DNA of 64,000 bases from DTKD01 sp050948905 (GCA_050948905.1 JBMNES010000001.1:2914001-2978000), one strand, 5' to 3'. Counted from the stretch's first letter, positions 17,882 to 26,684 are shown. A program made the numbers and translations. The notes: a model not told the origin generated them from the sequence alone.

Positions 17882-18765
17882 GAAAACATAAGCAATTAGT
17901 TATCGTTACGGGGATGTCCGGGGCCGGGAAGTCGATGGCTGCGAATACGTTTGAGGATCTGAACTTCTATTGCATCGACAATATTCCGCCAGGGGCGCTG
18001 CCTGACGTGATCAACTTCTGGAAATCGGCTGAGGACGCTGAGGATGTGGCGATAATCGTCGACGTGCGATCGGGGCAGTTTTTTGATCAACTGATCCCGA
18101 TTTGCCGTGAGCTTCGAGAGCATCCTGTGGAGCATTTTCAGCCGCCGGTGGTGCTGTATCTGGATTCCAGCGATGCGGAGCTTGTGAAACGCTTTAAGGA
18201 GACCCGGCGTAAGCATCCGTTGGTGACCAGGGAACGCGGGATACTTGAAGCGATAACCCTGGAACGCGATATGCTCGCCGATCTTAAGGAGAACGCGGAT
18301 AAGATTATCGATACCACGAATATGGAAGCTGAGGGCCTGCGCCGGCTTATTCGCGAGTTTTTCGGCCCCTCGGAGAGCCAGGAACGGTTGATGATCGCCG
18401 TGTTGTCGTTCGGATTCAAGCACGGCACGCCGTTGGATGCGGATTTGGTGTTTGATGTCCGATTTCTTGCCAACCCGTACTGGGTGCCTAAACTGCGCAA
18501 TTTGAACGGCACCAATGAAGAGGTCGCGCAATATGTGTTGTCGGATCCTCTCACTGAGCCGCTTATGGAGAAGCTGTTCGACCTGGTGGAATTTAGTTTG
18601 CCGCAGTATCTGCGGGAGGGTAAGGCGTATTTAACGATCGCCATAGGCTGCACCGGGGGCAAGCATAGATCGGTGGTAGTGGCTACGGAGTTGGCGCGGT
18701 TCCTGGCTGCTTCGAATTATACGGTGCGCGTTGAGCACAGAGACCTGATGCAGGGACGAGGTTGA
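17878..18765 (+). CDS. rapZ: RNase adapter protein RapZ
   Basis: A 295-residue P-loop protein. The N-terminal Walker A VTGMSGAGKS is about 10 residues from the start. The C-terminal domain (about 165-290) has GFKHGTPLDADLVFDVRF and GCTGGKHRSV, as in RapZ/YvcJ. In E. coli RapZ senses glucosamine-6-phosphate and guides RNase E to GlmZ; in other phyla the role is less clear. An upstream in-frame extension exists, but the start is TTG 17878: AAGGTGA lies 7 bases before it, and the TTG overlaps the previous stop as TTGA. It is followed by yvcK; whiA, often third in this cluster, is absent. Confidence 0.95.
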   Translation: MRKHKQLVIVTGMSGAGKSMAANTFEDLNFYCIDNIPPGALPDVINFWKSAEDAEDVAIIVDVRSGQFFDQLIPICRELREHPVEHFQPPVVLYLDSSDAELVKRFKETRRKHPLVTRERGILEAITLERDMLADLKENADKIIDTTNMEAEGLRRLIREFFGPSESQERLMIAVLSFGFKHGTPLDADLVFDVRFLANPYWVPKLRNLNGTNEEVAQYVLSDPLTEPLMEKLFDLVEFSLPQYLREGKAYLTIAIGCTGGKHRSVVVATELARFLAASNYTVRVEHRDLMQGRG

Positions 18766-18769
18766 TCTG

Positions 18770-20071
18770 ATGCGCGTTAGAGGCTTGATGAGCAGCCTGA
18801 AATGGCTGTATCCGGGGATGAGAATCAAGCGCTGGCTTTTGCTGATACCTGTCGGCATGGCGGTCGCGTTTGCAGGGGTTGTCGTATTAGCGGGCACCCA
18901 GATAATTGATATCGCCGGGCCGATGTACACGATGGCCTGGAAGTGGAGAGGCATCACGCTCAACGACCCCAGCACTAAGCTGATATTCGGCCTTGGGTTC
19001 ATTGCGTTGGGGCTGCTTTTGATATTCGTAAGCCTCCGGCAGGTGGTGCGATCGATTACCAGCGTTCTCAATCCTGAACTGCACGGAAAACTGGCTGATG
19101 TAGTATTTCAAAGGCGATATCTGGCGCAGGGACAAAGCATTGTCGTTATCGGCGGAGGAACAGGGCTTTCGACGATGCTGCGTGGTCTGAAGAGATATAC
19201 CAGCAACATCGTGGCTATTGTGACTGTGACTGATGATGGCGGCAGTTCCGGCAGGTTGCAGCGTGAGATGGGGGTGCTGCCGCCGGGGGATATTAGAAAC
19301 TGCCTGGTCGCGCTGGCTGACGCAGAGCCTCTGATGACGGAGCTTTTCCAGTATCGATTTGGGGACAAAGAAGAGTGTTTTATGGGCCATTCGTTTGGCA
19401 ACCTGCTGATTGCTGCGATGACCCAGATCACCGGAGACTTCGAGCGCGCTGTGAAGGAGACCAGCAATATTCTTGCGATTCGCGGCCGTGTGCTGCCTTC
19501 TACCATTCAGCAGGTGCGATTGCAGGCGGTGTTTGAGGATGGGACTATGGCGGATGGTGAGACCAATATCTCTGCGGCAGGAATCCCCATAAAACACGTA
19601 TTACTACAGCCGTCTAATGCAAAGCCGCTTGAAGAGACTATAAAAGCTATTGAGACCGCCGATTGTATCGTTCTGGGGCCGGGTAGCGTTTATACCAGTA
19701 TTGTGCCGAACCTGCTCGTGGCCGGCATACCTGAAGCTATCGCTGCCTCTGATGCAGAAAAGATATATGTCTGCAACGTGATGACCCAACCCGGGGAGAC
19801 GGATGGGTTCACAGCCGCCGATCACGTTAAGGCAATGGCCGCACACAGCGATTTGCGTGCGTTTAATTATGTGTTAATTAACCAGACCGAGCCTAATAAG
19901 GACCTGCTGGATAAATACGCGGAATCGAACCAGTTCTTCGTGGAGCCAAACGTGGCTGCGGTGCGGGATATGGGCTACCGGCCGGTGCTGGGGGATTTCA
20001 TCAGCCAGACCGAGGTGGTCAGACACGACCCCAACAAATTGGCGGATGCGATAGTCAAGCTGATATATTAG
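18770..20071 (+). CDS. yvcK: YvcK/CofD-like gluconeogenesis and cell-shape factor with membrane anchor
   Basis: A 433-residue protein. The CofD-like core begins near residue 124 with VVIGGGTGLSTMLRGLKRYT and VTVTDDGGSSGRLQREMG, followed by PPGDIRNCLVALAD and HSFGNLLIAAM. YvcK binds UDP-sugars and is needed for growth on gluconeogenic carbon and for normal peptidoglycan synthesis. The first 90 residues add two transmembrane helices (LLLIPVGMAVAFAGVVVLAG and LIFGLGFIALGLLLIFVS) not found in the B. subtilis protein, so this form should be membrane-bound. GAGG lies 8 bases before the ATG, 4 bases after the rapZ stop. Confidence 0.94.
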   Translation: MRVRGLMSSLKWLYPGMRIKRWLLLIPVGMAVAFAGVVVLAGTQIIDIAGPMYTMAWKWRGITLNDPSTKLIFGLGFIALGLLLIFVSLRQVVRSITSVLNPELHGKLADVVFQRRYLAQGQSIVVIGGGTGLSTMLRGLKRYTSNIVAIVTVTDDGGSSGRLQREMGVLPPGDIRNCLVALADAEPLMTELFQYRFGDKEECFMGHSFGNLLIAAMTQITGDFERAVKETSNILAIRGRVLPSTIQQVRLQAVFEDGTMADGETNISAAGIPIKHVLLQPSNAKPLEETIKAIETADCIVLGPGSVYTSIVPNLLVAGIPEAIAASDAEKIYVCNVMTQPGETDGFTAADHVKAMAAHSDLRAFNYVLINQTEPNKDLLDKYAESNQFFVEPNVAAVRDMGYRPVLGDFISQTEVVRHDPNKLADAIVKLIY

Positions 20072-20087
20072 CAAAGGGGAAACAAGT

Positions 20088-20660
20088 TTGCCGCCATTTG
20101 ATATTATACTCGCCAGCGCATCTCCGCGCAGGCGTGAACTGCTCTCGCTTATGTTCGAGGATTTCCGCGTCCTGACCAGCAACTTCGACGAATCCGAAGT
20201 GCCATCTGACCTGCTACCTGCCGAACACGTTATTTTTTCTGCAACAGAAAAGGCGCGCGACGTTGCAAAAGACCACCCAAACTCGTTAATTATCGGCGCG
20301 GACACAATTGTTGTGGTTGATGAGCAAATTCTGGGTAAACCCAAAGACGAGCAGGACGCAGCCCGGATGCTTCGGTTGTTGAGCGGGCGCACTCACGAGG
20401 TTTACACGGGAATAGCCGCAATTCTAAACGACATCGAGCGGCGGGATGTCGAATGCACTGAGGTGCGCTTTCGTGATCTTTCCGAAGAGATGATATCGCG
20501 GTATATCGCGACAGGTGAGCCGCAGGATAAAGCCGGGGCCTATGCGATTCAGGGCAAGGGGGCGACCTTGATAAAGGGCATATCCGGGTGTTATCCTAAC
20601 GTAGTCGGGCTGCCGTTGTATAAACTGAGTGTTCTGTTGAGTGAGTTTTGGAAGGGTTAA
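20088..20660 (+). CDS. maf: Maf-like nucleotide pyrophosphatase
   Basis: A 190-residue house-cleaning NTP pyrophosphatase that hydrolyses non-canonical or modified nucleotides such as dTTP/UTP or m7GTP. The motifs LASASPRRRELLSLM, DTIVVVDEQILGKP and DKAGAYAIQGKG are all present. The start is TTG 20088 with AAAGGGGA 7 bases upstream. It is last in the uvrC-ogt-rapZ-yvcK run and is followed by a repeat-bearing gap. Confidence 0.95.
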   Translation: MPPFDIILASASPRRRELLSLMFEDFRVLTSNFDESEVPSDLLPAEHVIFSATEKARDVAKDHPNSLIIGADTIVVVDEQILGKPKDEQDAARMLRLLSGRTHEVYTGIAAILNDIERRDVECTEVRFRDLSEEMISRYIATGEPQDKAGAYAIQGKGATLIKGISGCYPNVVGLPLYKLSVLLSEFWKG

Positions 20661-21038
20661 ACGCCAAGGCGCGAAAGAAGCGAAAGTTAGAAAGAACGAT
20701 ATGGCATAGAGTGCTTCAGAAGGTAGGTCGGCCCGCGAACCTCGGATAGCGGAAATCGAAAAAGCAGATTTCTCGCTTCGCTCGAAATGACGGAGTGTGG
20801 GCGCTCGGTATGACGGGTGTAGGTGCTCGAAATGACGGGTGTAGGTGCTCGGTATGACGGTATGTTTGTCATTCCGCGCGTAGTCGCGGAATCCACGGGA
20901 TGCACTGGCGAGGCGTGATCCTGCGACTGCGCGCAGGATGACATAATTTACATATTGGCTGTGCCTGTGTCCTGGCCTTGTTGCTATGCGAAGGGACTGT
21001 CCGAGACGGAGATCGGACACTACGTTGGATTTTGAGGG
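20661..21038. repeat. Repeat-filled intergenic region
   Basis: No gene is seen. It holds an AAACGCCAAGGCGCGAAAG block, one AGATTTCTCGCTTCGCTCGA element (20762-20791, continuing AATGACGG), three short tandem units ending TATGACGG or AATGACGG (20795-20861) and the composite palindrome of the 14.9-kb type in opposite orientation (20868-20942). These are the same modules as at 7.0 and 12.1 kb. Confidence 0.8.
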
Positions 21039-22088
21039 ATGATGCAGAGATTGGACGCGGCGTTTATGAACAGATATGCAAATCGGCTGATTCAGGGCTT
21101 TCTTGTTGCGGCGCTGATTTTTTGTGTGGCTGGCGTTGCTCTGGGGCAGGTAAACGTTCGTAAAATCGATTATGAAGGCTGGGACGGCTGTTACGAGATA
21201 TCAAACCCACTGGTGAGGTTGGTAGTAGTACCGCAGATCGGCGGGCGGGTGATGGAATATTCGCTGAATGGGCAGGATGCGTTCTGGCAGAATCAATCGG
21301 AGCTTGGCAAGATAACGGGCGATGATGTGGGCAAAACCTGGCGCAATTATGGCGGATATAAGGCCTGGCATGCGCCGCAGACGGAATGGAGGGATTATTT
21401 CTACGATTCGTTGCCTGCAGAAGTTGAAACGCTGTCGGATGGGCGGGGAGTTCGGATTACTACATCGCCTGTAAAGCATCTGGGATATCAATTTATTCGG
21501 GACATCGTGTTGTCTGATTCTACCACACGTGTGCGCCTTATCGAACGAATGAAAAATGTTTCGGATAAAGATATCGAGTGGGGCGTATGGGGTGTGGCTC
21601 AGGTAAAGGTCCCGTGCTGGATTATATTTCCATTGAATCCCAAGAGCGCGTTTAATAATGGTTGGAAAGTTTTGTATCCGGCCGGTGGGAGCATTGAACA
21701 GGTTCAGGTGGTCAATGGCCTGGGGATTTTGAAATTTGACAACAAGGTAGAGAACTTTGCGACCGATGCGAAGGCCGGATGGATGGTGTATATCAGGGAT
21801 CAGTTGGCGTTCGTCAAAAGATGGGCTAATAGGATGGTCGATGTCACCTACCCCGGCGGATGTGACGCAGCGTTTTTTACGTGCGGAACGAATAGAGAGG
21901 GCGGATATGCTGAGATGGAAGTGATGACTCCAGTCGTGAAGCTAAAGCCCGGCGAAGAAACTGAATTGATAGAGGACTGGTTCTTGTCTCGCCTTAACCA
22001 AAGTGCCAAGGATATACCCGATGTGCTTGCTCGCCTTGAACTTCTCCAGAAACGCGGCGTGTTGCCCAGGGGGTTGAAGCTGCAGTGA
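21039..22088 (+). CDS. Secreted galactose-mutarotase-like protein (DUF4380-type)
   Basis: A 349-residue exported protein. The hydrophobic signal segment RLIQGFLVAALIFCVAGVAL precedes the mature part. The rest is a beta-sandwich of the carbohydrate-binding aldose-1-epimerase-like superfold: VRLVVVPQIGGRVMEYSLNG near the start, then a repeated pattern of Trp-rich strands. Known relatives are unstudied, so a sugar-binding or epimerase role is only inferred. The start is uncertain: ATG 21039, 21042 and 21066 are all in frame. GAGGG lies very close to the first two, and 21066 would give the most normal signal peptide. Its stop overlaps the znuA GTG. Confidence 0.7.
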   Translation: MMQRLDAAFMNRYANRLIQGFLVAALIFCVAGVALGQVNVRKIDYEGWDGCYEISNPLVRLVVVPQIGGRVMEYSLNGQDAFWQNQSELGKITGDDVGKTWRNYGGYKAWHAPQTEWRDYFYDSLPAEVETLSDGRGVRITTSPVKHLGYQFIRDIVLSDSTTRVRLIERMKNVSDKDIEWGVWGVAQVKVPCWIIFPLNPKSAFNNGWKVLYPAGGSIEQVQVVNGLGILKFDNKVENFATDAKAGWMVYIRDQLAFVKRWANRMVDVTYPGGCDAAFFTCGTNREGGYAEMEVMTPVVKLKPGEETELIEDWFLSRLNQSAKDIPDVLARLELLQKRGVLPRGLKLQ

Positions 22089-22972
22089 AGGCAAAGTTGT
22101 ATTTGGCGATAATAGCCGCGTTCGGGATTTTGGCCTGCATGAGCGGATGCGGAAAACCCCATACCGGGCAGGATAAGATGATGGTGGCAGCCAGCATCGC
22201 ACCGCTGTATTATTTTTCACAGCAGGTGGGTGGCGACCGGGTTAAGGTGACGCTATTGGTGCCGCCGGGATCGAATCCGCATACTTATCAGATTCAGCCG
22301 AACCAGATGACTGATTTGAGCAAGGCTTCGGTGCTGGTGTTGAACGGAGTCGGGCTGGAGTTTTGGGCGGATAGAGTGGTGGATGCTGCTAATAACCCGA
22401 AACTGATCGTAACGGATACGGCTGATGGGTTGCAGATCATAGACGAAGAAGCTGGCCACGGTCATGAACACGGCAATCCGCACGTTTGGCTGGATCCGGC
22501 GGACGCGATTCATCAAGTGGAGAAGATTCGCGACGCTTTTGTAAAAGCCGACCCGTCGCACGCTGAGCAGTATCGCGCAAATGCAAACAGGTTAATCGAA
22601 AGACTGAAGGAGTTAGATGCGGACATACGCGCTGAGGTATCGGGGTTTGGTCATAAGAGCTTCGTTACGTTTCACCCGACGTGGACCTATTTTGCACACA
22701 GATATGGGCTGAATCAGGCCGCTGAGATAGAGCCAAGCCCCGGTAAAGAACCGTCTCCTCGAGACATATCACAGGCTATAAAGATAGCGAGAAAGCTAAA
22801 AGTGCGGGCGATTTTTGCGGAGCCTCAGATGTCGCCTAAAGCCGCCCATGTGGTTGCGGAAGAGGCCGACGCGAAGGTGTTGCTGTTGGATGCATTTGGA
22901 CAGCCGCCAAGTTATGATTACTTCACTAATATGCGAGATAACTTAAGTAAAATGGCTGGGGCCTTGAAATGA
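22085..22972 (+). CDS. znuA: Zinc/manganese ABC transporter substrate-binding lipoprotein
   Basis: A 295-residue cluster A-1 (ZnuA/TroA) binding protein. It has a lipoprotein signal with lipobox ACMSGC (Cys22). The metal ligands are visible as H66 (GSNPHTYQ), the His of NPHVWLDP, the His of TFHPTWTYF and an acidic residue near LLLDAFG. A His-rich loop GHGHEHG precedes the second ligand, a feature more typical of zinc than manganese binders. It starts with GTG 22085, overlapping the previous stop, and overlaps znuC (ATGA). Confidence 0.92.
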   Translation: MKAKLYLAIIAAFGILACMSGCGKPHTGQDKMMVAASIAPLYYFSQQVGGDRVKVTLLVPPGSNPHTYQIQPNQMTDLSKASVLVLNGVGLEFWADRVVDAANNPKLIVTDTADGLQIIDEEAGHGHEHGNPHVWLDPADAIHQVEKIRDAFVKADPSHAEQYRANANRLIERLKELDADIRAEVSGFGHKSFVTFHPTWTYFAHRYGLNQAAEIEPSPGKEPSPRDISQAIKIARKLKVRAIFAEPQMSPKAAHVVAEEADAKVLLLDAFGQPPSYDYFTNMRDNLSKMAGALK

Positions 22973-23760
22973 TAAATCAGACTCAGCCTCTAATCGAAGT
23001 CAAAGACCTCACCGTTTTGCACAACGGCCTAAAAGTGCTGGATTCAGTCTCTTTCACAGTAAGCAAGGGCGAATTTGTGGCGATTGTGGGGCCTAATGGC
23101 TCTGGCAAAAGCACCCTGGTACGAGCGATTTTAGGATTAATCGAACCTGACAGCGGCGAGATTCACGTATTCGGCGTGCCGGTGGAGAAACTGCGAGAGC
23201 ACAGGTCTAGAATCGGCTATGTGCCGCAGATATTCGATATCGACCTGAACTTTCCGATTAGCGTCTTTGAGACAGTGCTAATGGGAACTTATGGCAGAAT
23301 TGGGGTTGGTAAGAGACCACGGCCGGAGGATCACGAGGCAGCCTTAGCGGCGCTGGAGAAGGTAGGGATCGCGGATCTCAAAGATCGTTCCCTGGCCAGA
23401 CTCTCCGGCGGGCAGAGACAAAGGGTCTTTATCGCCCGCGCGCTTGCCGACAAGCCCGAATTGCTGGTGCTCGACGAACCTACGACTGGAATAGACGTAA
23501 CCACTACCGGCAATTTATATTCGCTTCTGCGGGAATTGAAACGCGAGGGCGTTACCATCGTGCTGGTGTCACATGACATTGGGGTGGTGGCTTCTTATAT
23601 TGACACAATCGCGTGTTTGAATGTATCACTGGTGGCTCATTGCAGGCCTGATGAGGAAGTATGTTCAAACGCGCTGACGGATATGTATGGCTCGCATGCG
23701 GCGTATTTCCATCACTCTGACACGCCGCATATAGTAGTGGAGGATCACCCGGATGCTTGA
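22969..23760 (+). CDS. znuC: Zinc/manganese ABC transporter ATP-binding protein
   Basis: A 263-residue ATPase of the Znu/Mnt system: Walker A GPNGSGKST, signature LSGGQRQRVFIARAL, Walker B LLVLDEPTTGID and the switch region VSHDIGVV. It overlaps znuA by 4 bases (ATGA) and znuB by 8 bases. A His-containing C-terminal tail (HAAYFHHSDTPHIVVEDH) could also bind metal. Confidence 0.94.
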   Translation: MINQTQPLIEVKDLTVLHNGLKVLDSVSFTVSKGEFVAIVGPNGSGKSTLVRAILGLIEPDSGEIHVFGVPVEKLREHRSRIGYVPQIFDIDLNFPISVFETVLMGTYGRIGVGKRPRPEDHEAALAALEKVGIADLKDRSLARLSGGQRQRVFIARALADKPELLVLDEPTTGIDVTTTGNLYSLLRELKREGVTIVLVSHDIGVVASYIDTIACLNVSLVAHCRPDEEVCSNALTDMYGSHAAYFHHSDTPHIVVEDHPDA

Positions 23761-24583
23761 GAGTTTCGCTTTTGCGTATATGCAGCGTGCCACCGTGGCC
23801 GGGGTGCTGATAGGTGCGCTGTGTGCAATTATCGGCGTCTATGTGGTCCTTAAAGGGCTGGCGTTTATCGGAGCCGGCATCGCACACGCTTCGTTTGGAG
23901 GTGTGGCAATCGGGGTTTGGCTGGGAATTAACCCTATCTGGAGCGCGATAGTATTCTGCATCCTGACGGCCTGGGGTATCGGGCTGACTTCGAAGAAGAG
24001 CTTTGTTAAGGAGGACACGGCTGTCGGTGTCTTTTTTGCGTCGACTATGGCGCTGGGTATACTGCTGGTCGGCTTAAAACAGGGCTATCAGGTGGATTTG
24101 TTCAGCTATCTGTTTGGCAGCATACTTGCGGTGACGGCGCAGGATGTGTGGACTACTGTGATTATCACCGCGATTGTGCTGACGCTGGTGGCCTGGCTGT
24201 ATAAGGATCTGATGTTCATTACATTTGATGCCGAGATGGCTGAGGTTACGGGGATTCCGGCAAGCAAGCTGTATTTTCTGCTGATAACTATGATGGCGTT
24301 GACGGTGGTGATGTCGATCAAAGTTGTAGGGATTATACTCGTCAGCGCGTTGATAGTGACACCCGCGGCGGCTGCGTATCAGCTTACCGAGAAATTTCGC
24401 AACTTAATGGCGCTGGCGGTGGTGTTTGGTGTCGGGTCGTGCGTATTCGGCCTGATATTGTCGGATTTGCTGGGAATAGCATCTGGCGCGACGATAGTGC
24501 TGCTATCGACGGCGACGTTTTTCTTCTGCGCAGCGATATCACCGCGGCGCAGGCGTGCCAAATCCGCTTCTCAAGCCAAATAG
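23753..24583 (+). CDS. znuB: Zinc/manganese ABC transporter permease
   Basis: A 276-residue ABC-3 family permease with about eight membrane helices. The family marks GLAFIGAGIAHASFGGVAIG (coupling region) and VGIILVSALIVTPAAAAYQL are present. It completes the three-gene metal importer. No Zur-like operator was recognised upstream of znuA, so regulation is unknown. Confidence 0.93.
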   Translation: MLESFAFAYMQRATVAGVLIGALCAIIGVYVVLKGLAFIGAGIAHASFGGVAIGVWLGINPIWSAIVFCILTAWGIGLTSKKSFVKEDTAVGVFFASTMALGILLVGLKQGYQVDLFSYLFGSILAVTAQDVWTTVIITAIVLTLVAWLYKDLMFITFDAEMAEVTGIPASKLYFLLITMMALTVVMSIKVVGIILVSALIVTPAAAAYQLTEKFRNLMALAVVFGVGSCVFGLILSDLLGIASGATIVLLSTATFFFCAAISPRRRRAKSASQAK

Positions 24584-24584
24584 A

Positions 24585-25190
24585 TTATCTTTCGACAAAC
24601 CCGCCGACTAAGGCTGTTCGGAATGCCTTGACCACCACAGGGTCGAACTGCGTACCTGAACAGGCCTCAAGCTCCGTTAGAGCGGATTCCTGATCCATAG
24701 CATCGCGCCAGGGCACGTCGGATGTGAGTATATCGAACGCCTCGGCCACGCTTATGATTCTTGCTCCCAGCGGGATATCATCGCCAGCCAGCCCATCAGG
24801 GTAGCCTTTGCCATCGTAGCGTTCGTGATGGTGCTTGATAAGCGGAGCCGCATCCTGCAGGCCGTCGACCTTTTCTAATATGCGGGTCGCTATGGTGGAG
24901 TGCCGTTTCATTACGGCGAATTCGTCCTCGGTCAGTTTGCCGAGTTTGTTTAGTATTCTTCGTGAGATCGCGACCTTACCGATATCGTGAAGCCCAGCCG
25001 CGTATTTCAGGTTCGTAAGCTCCACATTCGACAGGTTCAGAACCCTGCCGACGGCAATGCAGTATCTCGTGACGCGCTTACTATGACCTTCCGCAGTCTT
25101 GTCGCGCTGCCCTGCTGCAGCAACAAGAGCATCTACTGTCTGCTCGAATAAGCTGTGCAGCCCACCCCGATCAGTTCGCTCAACGTCCAT
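24585..25190 (-). CDS. HD-GYP domain protein, candidate cyclic-di-GMP phosphodiesterase
   Basis: A 201-residue stand-alone HD-GYP domain. The metal and catalytic motifs are complete: GHSKRVTRY, LHDIGKVAI (HD pair), HHHERYDGKGYPDGLAG (GYP motif) and ARIISVAEAFD. The family hydrolyses cyclic di-GMP. There is no receiver or sensor domain, so control must come from a partner or from expression. GGGAGG lies 5 bases before the ATG. It is transcribed after selA with a 15-base gap. Confidence 0.92.
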   Translation of the reverse strand: MDVERTDRGGLHSLFEQTVDALVAAAGQRDKTAEGHSKRVTRYCIAVGRVLNLSNVELTNLKYAAGLHDIGKVAISRRILNKLGKLTEDEFAVMKRHSTIATRILEKVDGLQDAAPLIKHHHERYDGKGYPDGLAGDDIPLGARIISVAEAFDILTSDVPWRDAMDQESALTELEACSGTQFDPVVVKAFRTALVGGFVER

Positions 25191-25205
25191 GTAAACCTCC
25201 CGGCT

Positions 25206-26585
25206 TTATCCCGGCAAGCTCCGGGCACGGCCGATTATATCCCCTAATTCGTGAGGGTTCACCGTGCGCATATCCAGGAGGAATGTGTCCTTAGCGATTC
25301 TCCCGAAAATCGGGGGGTCTCCCTCCCGGAAACGCCTACCCAAATCTTCGGCAGATAACTTCTGACTCTTCAGAGCAACTGCCCTGCTTTCGATACATTG
25401 TCCGGGTAAAGATCCCCCACCCGTTTCGGCTGTGGAATGGACGACGCTCGCTTTTAGTGATTCTTTCTTCAGTGCGTTGATTCTTCTAGCGAGATTAGCG
25501 GCCTGGGCGGCAACTTTCTCGATGGGTCGGGCTATGGCTGCGAGCACGGGGATTTGTTCAGCAGCGGCATCATCGCGATAAACGCGCAAAGTCGCCTCCA
25601 GAGCTGCAAGGGTCAGCTTGTCTACCCGAAGAGCACGTGCCAGCGGGTTTGAGCGGCACATTTGAATGTATTCCGACTTGCCGACCAATATGCCCGCCTG
25701 TGAAGCTCCCAGCAGCTTATCCCCGCTGAAAGTGATAACATCAACTCCGGCCTGCACGCTTTCCTGCACGGTTGGTTCGTGCTCCAGGCCGAACGGGGAT
25801 AAATCGATAAGCGCGCCGCTGCCGAGGTCGTCGACAACCGGCACCATCGCACTTACGCCCAACTCTACCAAATCGGTTAAAGATGCGTCTTCTGTGAAAC
25901 CGGTGATCTTGAAATTGCTGGGATGGCATCTTAATATCATGGCGACTTCATTGCGCCAGGCTGCCTGCTCATAATCGGAGATTCGGGTGCGGTTGGTGGT
26001 GCCGACTTCTATGAGATTGGCGCCGGCGCGGGTTATTATATCCGGCAGCCTGAATGAACCGCCGATCTCCACAAGCTGGCCACGTGAGATGAGCACGTTT
26101 TTATTTAGTGCGAGGGTGTTTATGGCGAGAAGGACTGCTGCTGCGTTGTTGTTGACCACCATAGCAGCCTCTGCGCCGGTCAGTTCTATGAGGATATCCT
26201 CGATATGAACCTGCCTTGAACCGCGTTTACCGGATTCGACGTCGATTTCTAAGGTGCAATGGCCTGCGGCGACAGCGTCAACAGCACGGCGGGCGGACTC
26301 TGACAACGCCGCCCTGCCAAGGCCGGTGTGAATGATTATGCCAGTTGCGTTAACTGCTCTTTTTAGCGACATGGTAGAGTGTTGCTTTAGCAGTTTTGAT
26401 ATACTTTCTATAAGCATATCTATATCAGGCGCTGGCTCTCCACGTGAGATCGCTTCCCGGGCCAAATCCAGCGCATTTCTGGCGCATTGTGTGATGGCCT
26501 TGTGCGAATGGGAGCCTGCGATTCGAGCATCTCGAATAAGCTCATCTACCGACGGCAATTTTCTGAATTCGCTGCTTTTATCCAC
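25206..26585 (-). CDS. selA: L-seryl-tRNA(Sec) selenium transferase
   Basis: A PLP enzyme that converts Ser-tRNA(Sec) to Sec-tRNA(Sec) using selenophosphate. The PLP-lysine region ITFSGDKLLGASQAGILVGK and the N-terminal LPSVDELI are family marks; the length (459 residues from GTG 26585) is normal. A longer frame begins at TTG 26633, but a TATAAT box with a 17-base spacer and TTGTCT lies inside that extension and points at GTG 26585, so I place a leaderless start there. No selB, selD or tRNA-Sec is in the window, so I cannot say whether the organism makes selenoproteins. Confidence 0.9.
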   Translation of the reverse strand: MDKSSEFRKLPSVDELIRDARIAGSHSHKAITQCARNALDLAREAISRGEPAPDIDMLIESISKLLKQHSTMSLKRAVNATGIIIHTGLGRAALSESARRAVDAVAAGHCTLEIDVESGKRGSRQVHIEDILIELTGAEAAMVVNNNAAAVLLAINTLALNKNVLISRGQLVEIGGSFRLPDIITRAGANLIEVGTTNRTRISDYEQAAWRNEVAMILRCHPSNFKITGFTEDASLTDLVELGVSAMVPVVDDLGSGALIDLSPFGLEHEPTVQESVQAGVDVITFSGDKLLGASQAGILVGKSEYIQMCRSNPLARALRVDKLTLAALEATLRVYRDDAAAEQIPVLAAIARPIEKVAAQAANLARRINALKKESLKASVVHSTAETGGGSLPGQCIESRAVALKSQKLSAEDLGRRFREGDPPIFGRIAKDTFLLDMRTVNPHELGDIIGRARSLPG

Positions 26586-26591
26586 GAATGG

Positions 26592-26620
26592 ATTATAGGC
26601 ATCTGGCGCAAGAAAGACAA
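26592..26620 (-). promoter_or_regulatory. Promoter of selA (leaderless type)
   Basis: On the minus strand TTGTCT (26620-26615), a 17-base spacer, and a perfect TATAAT (26597-26592) end 6 bases before GTG 26585. The predicted transcription start coincides with that GTG, and no Shine-Dalgarno sequence exists. Confidence 0.65.
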
Positions 26621-26654
26621 GTGCGTGTGCCAAGGCGCGAATTTGCTAAAATGA

Positions 26655-26684
26655 TTGACCGTTGTAGTGCGAAGGGAGTATAAT
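26655..26684 (+). promoter_or_regulatory. Promoter of rpoZ
   Basis: TTGACC (26655-26660), an 18-base spacer, and TATAAT (26679-26684) give an almost perfect housekeeping promoter, with a leader of about 110 bases before ATG 26801. It is back-to-back with the selA promoter, 34 bases away. Confidence 0.7.
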
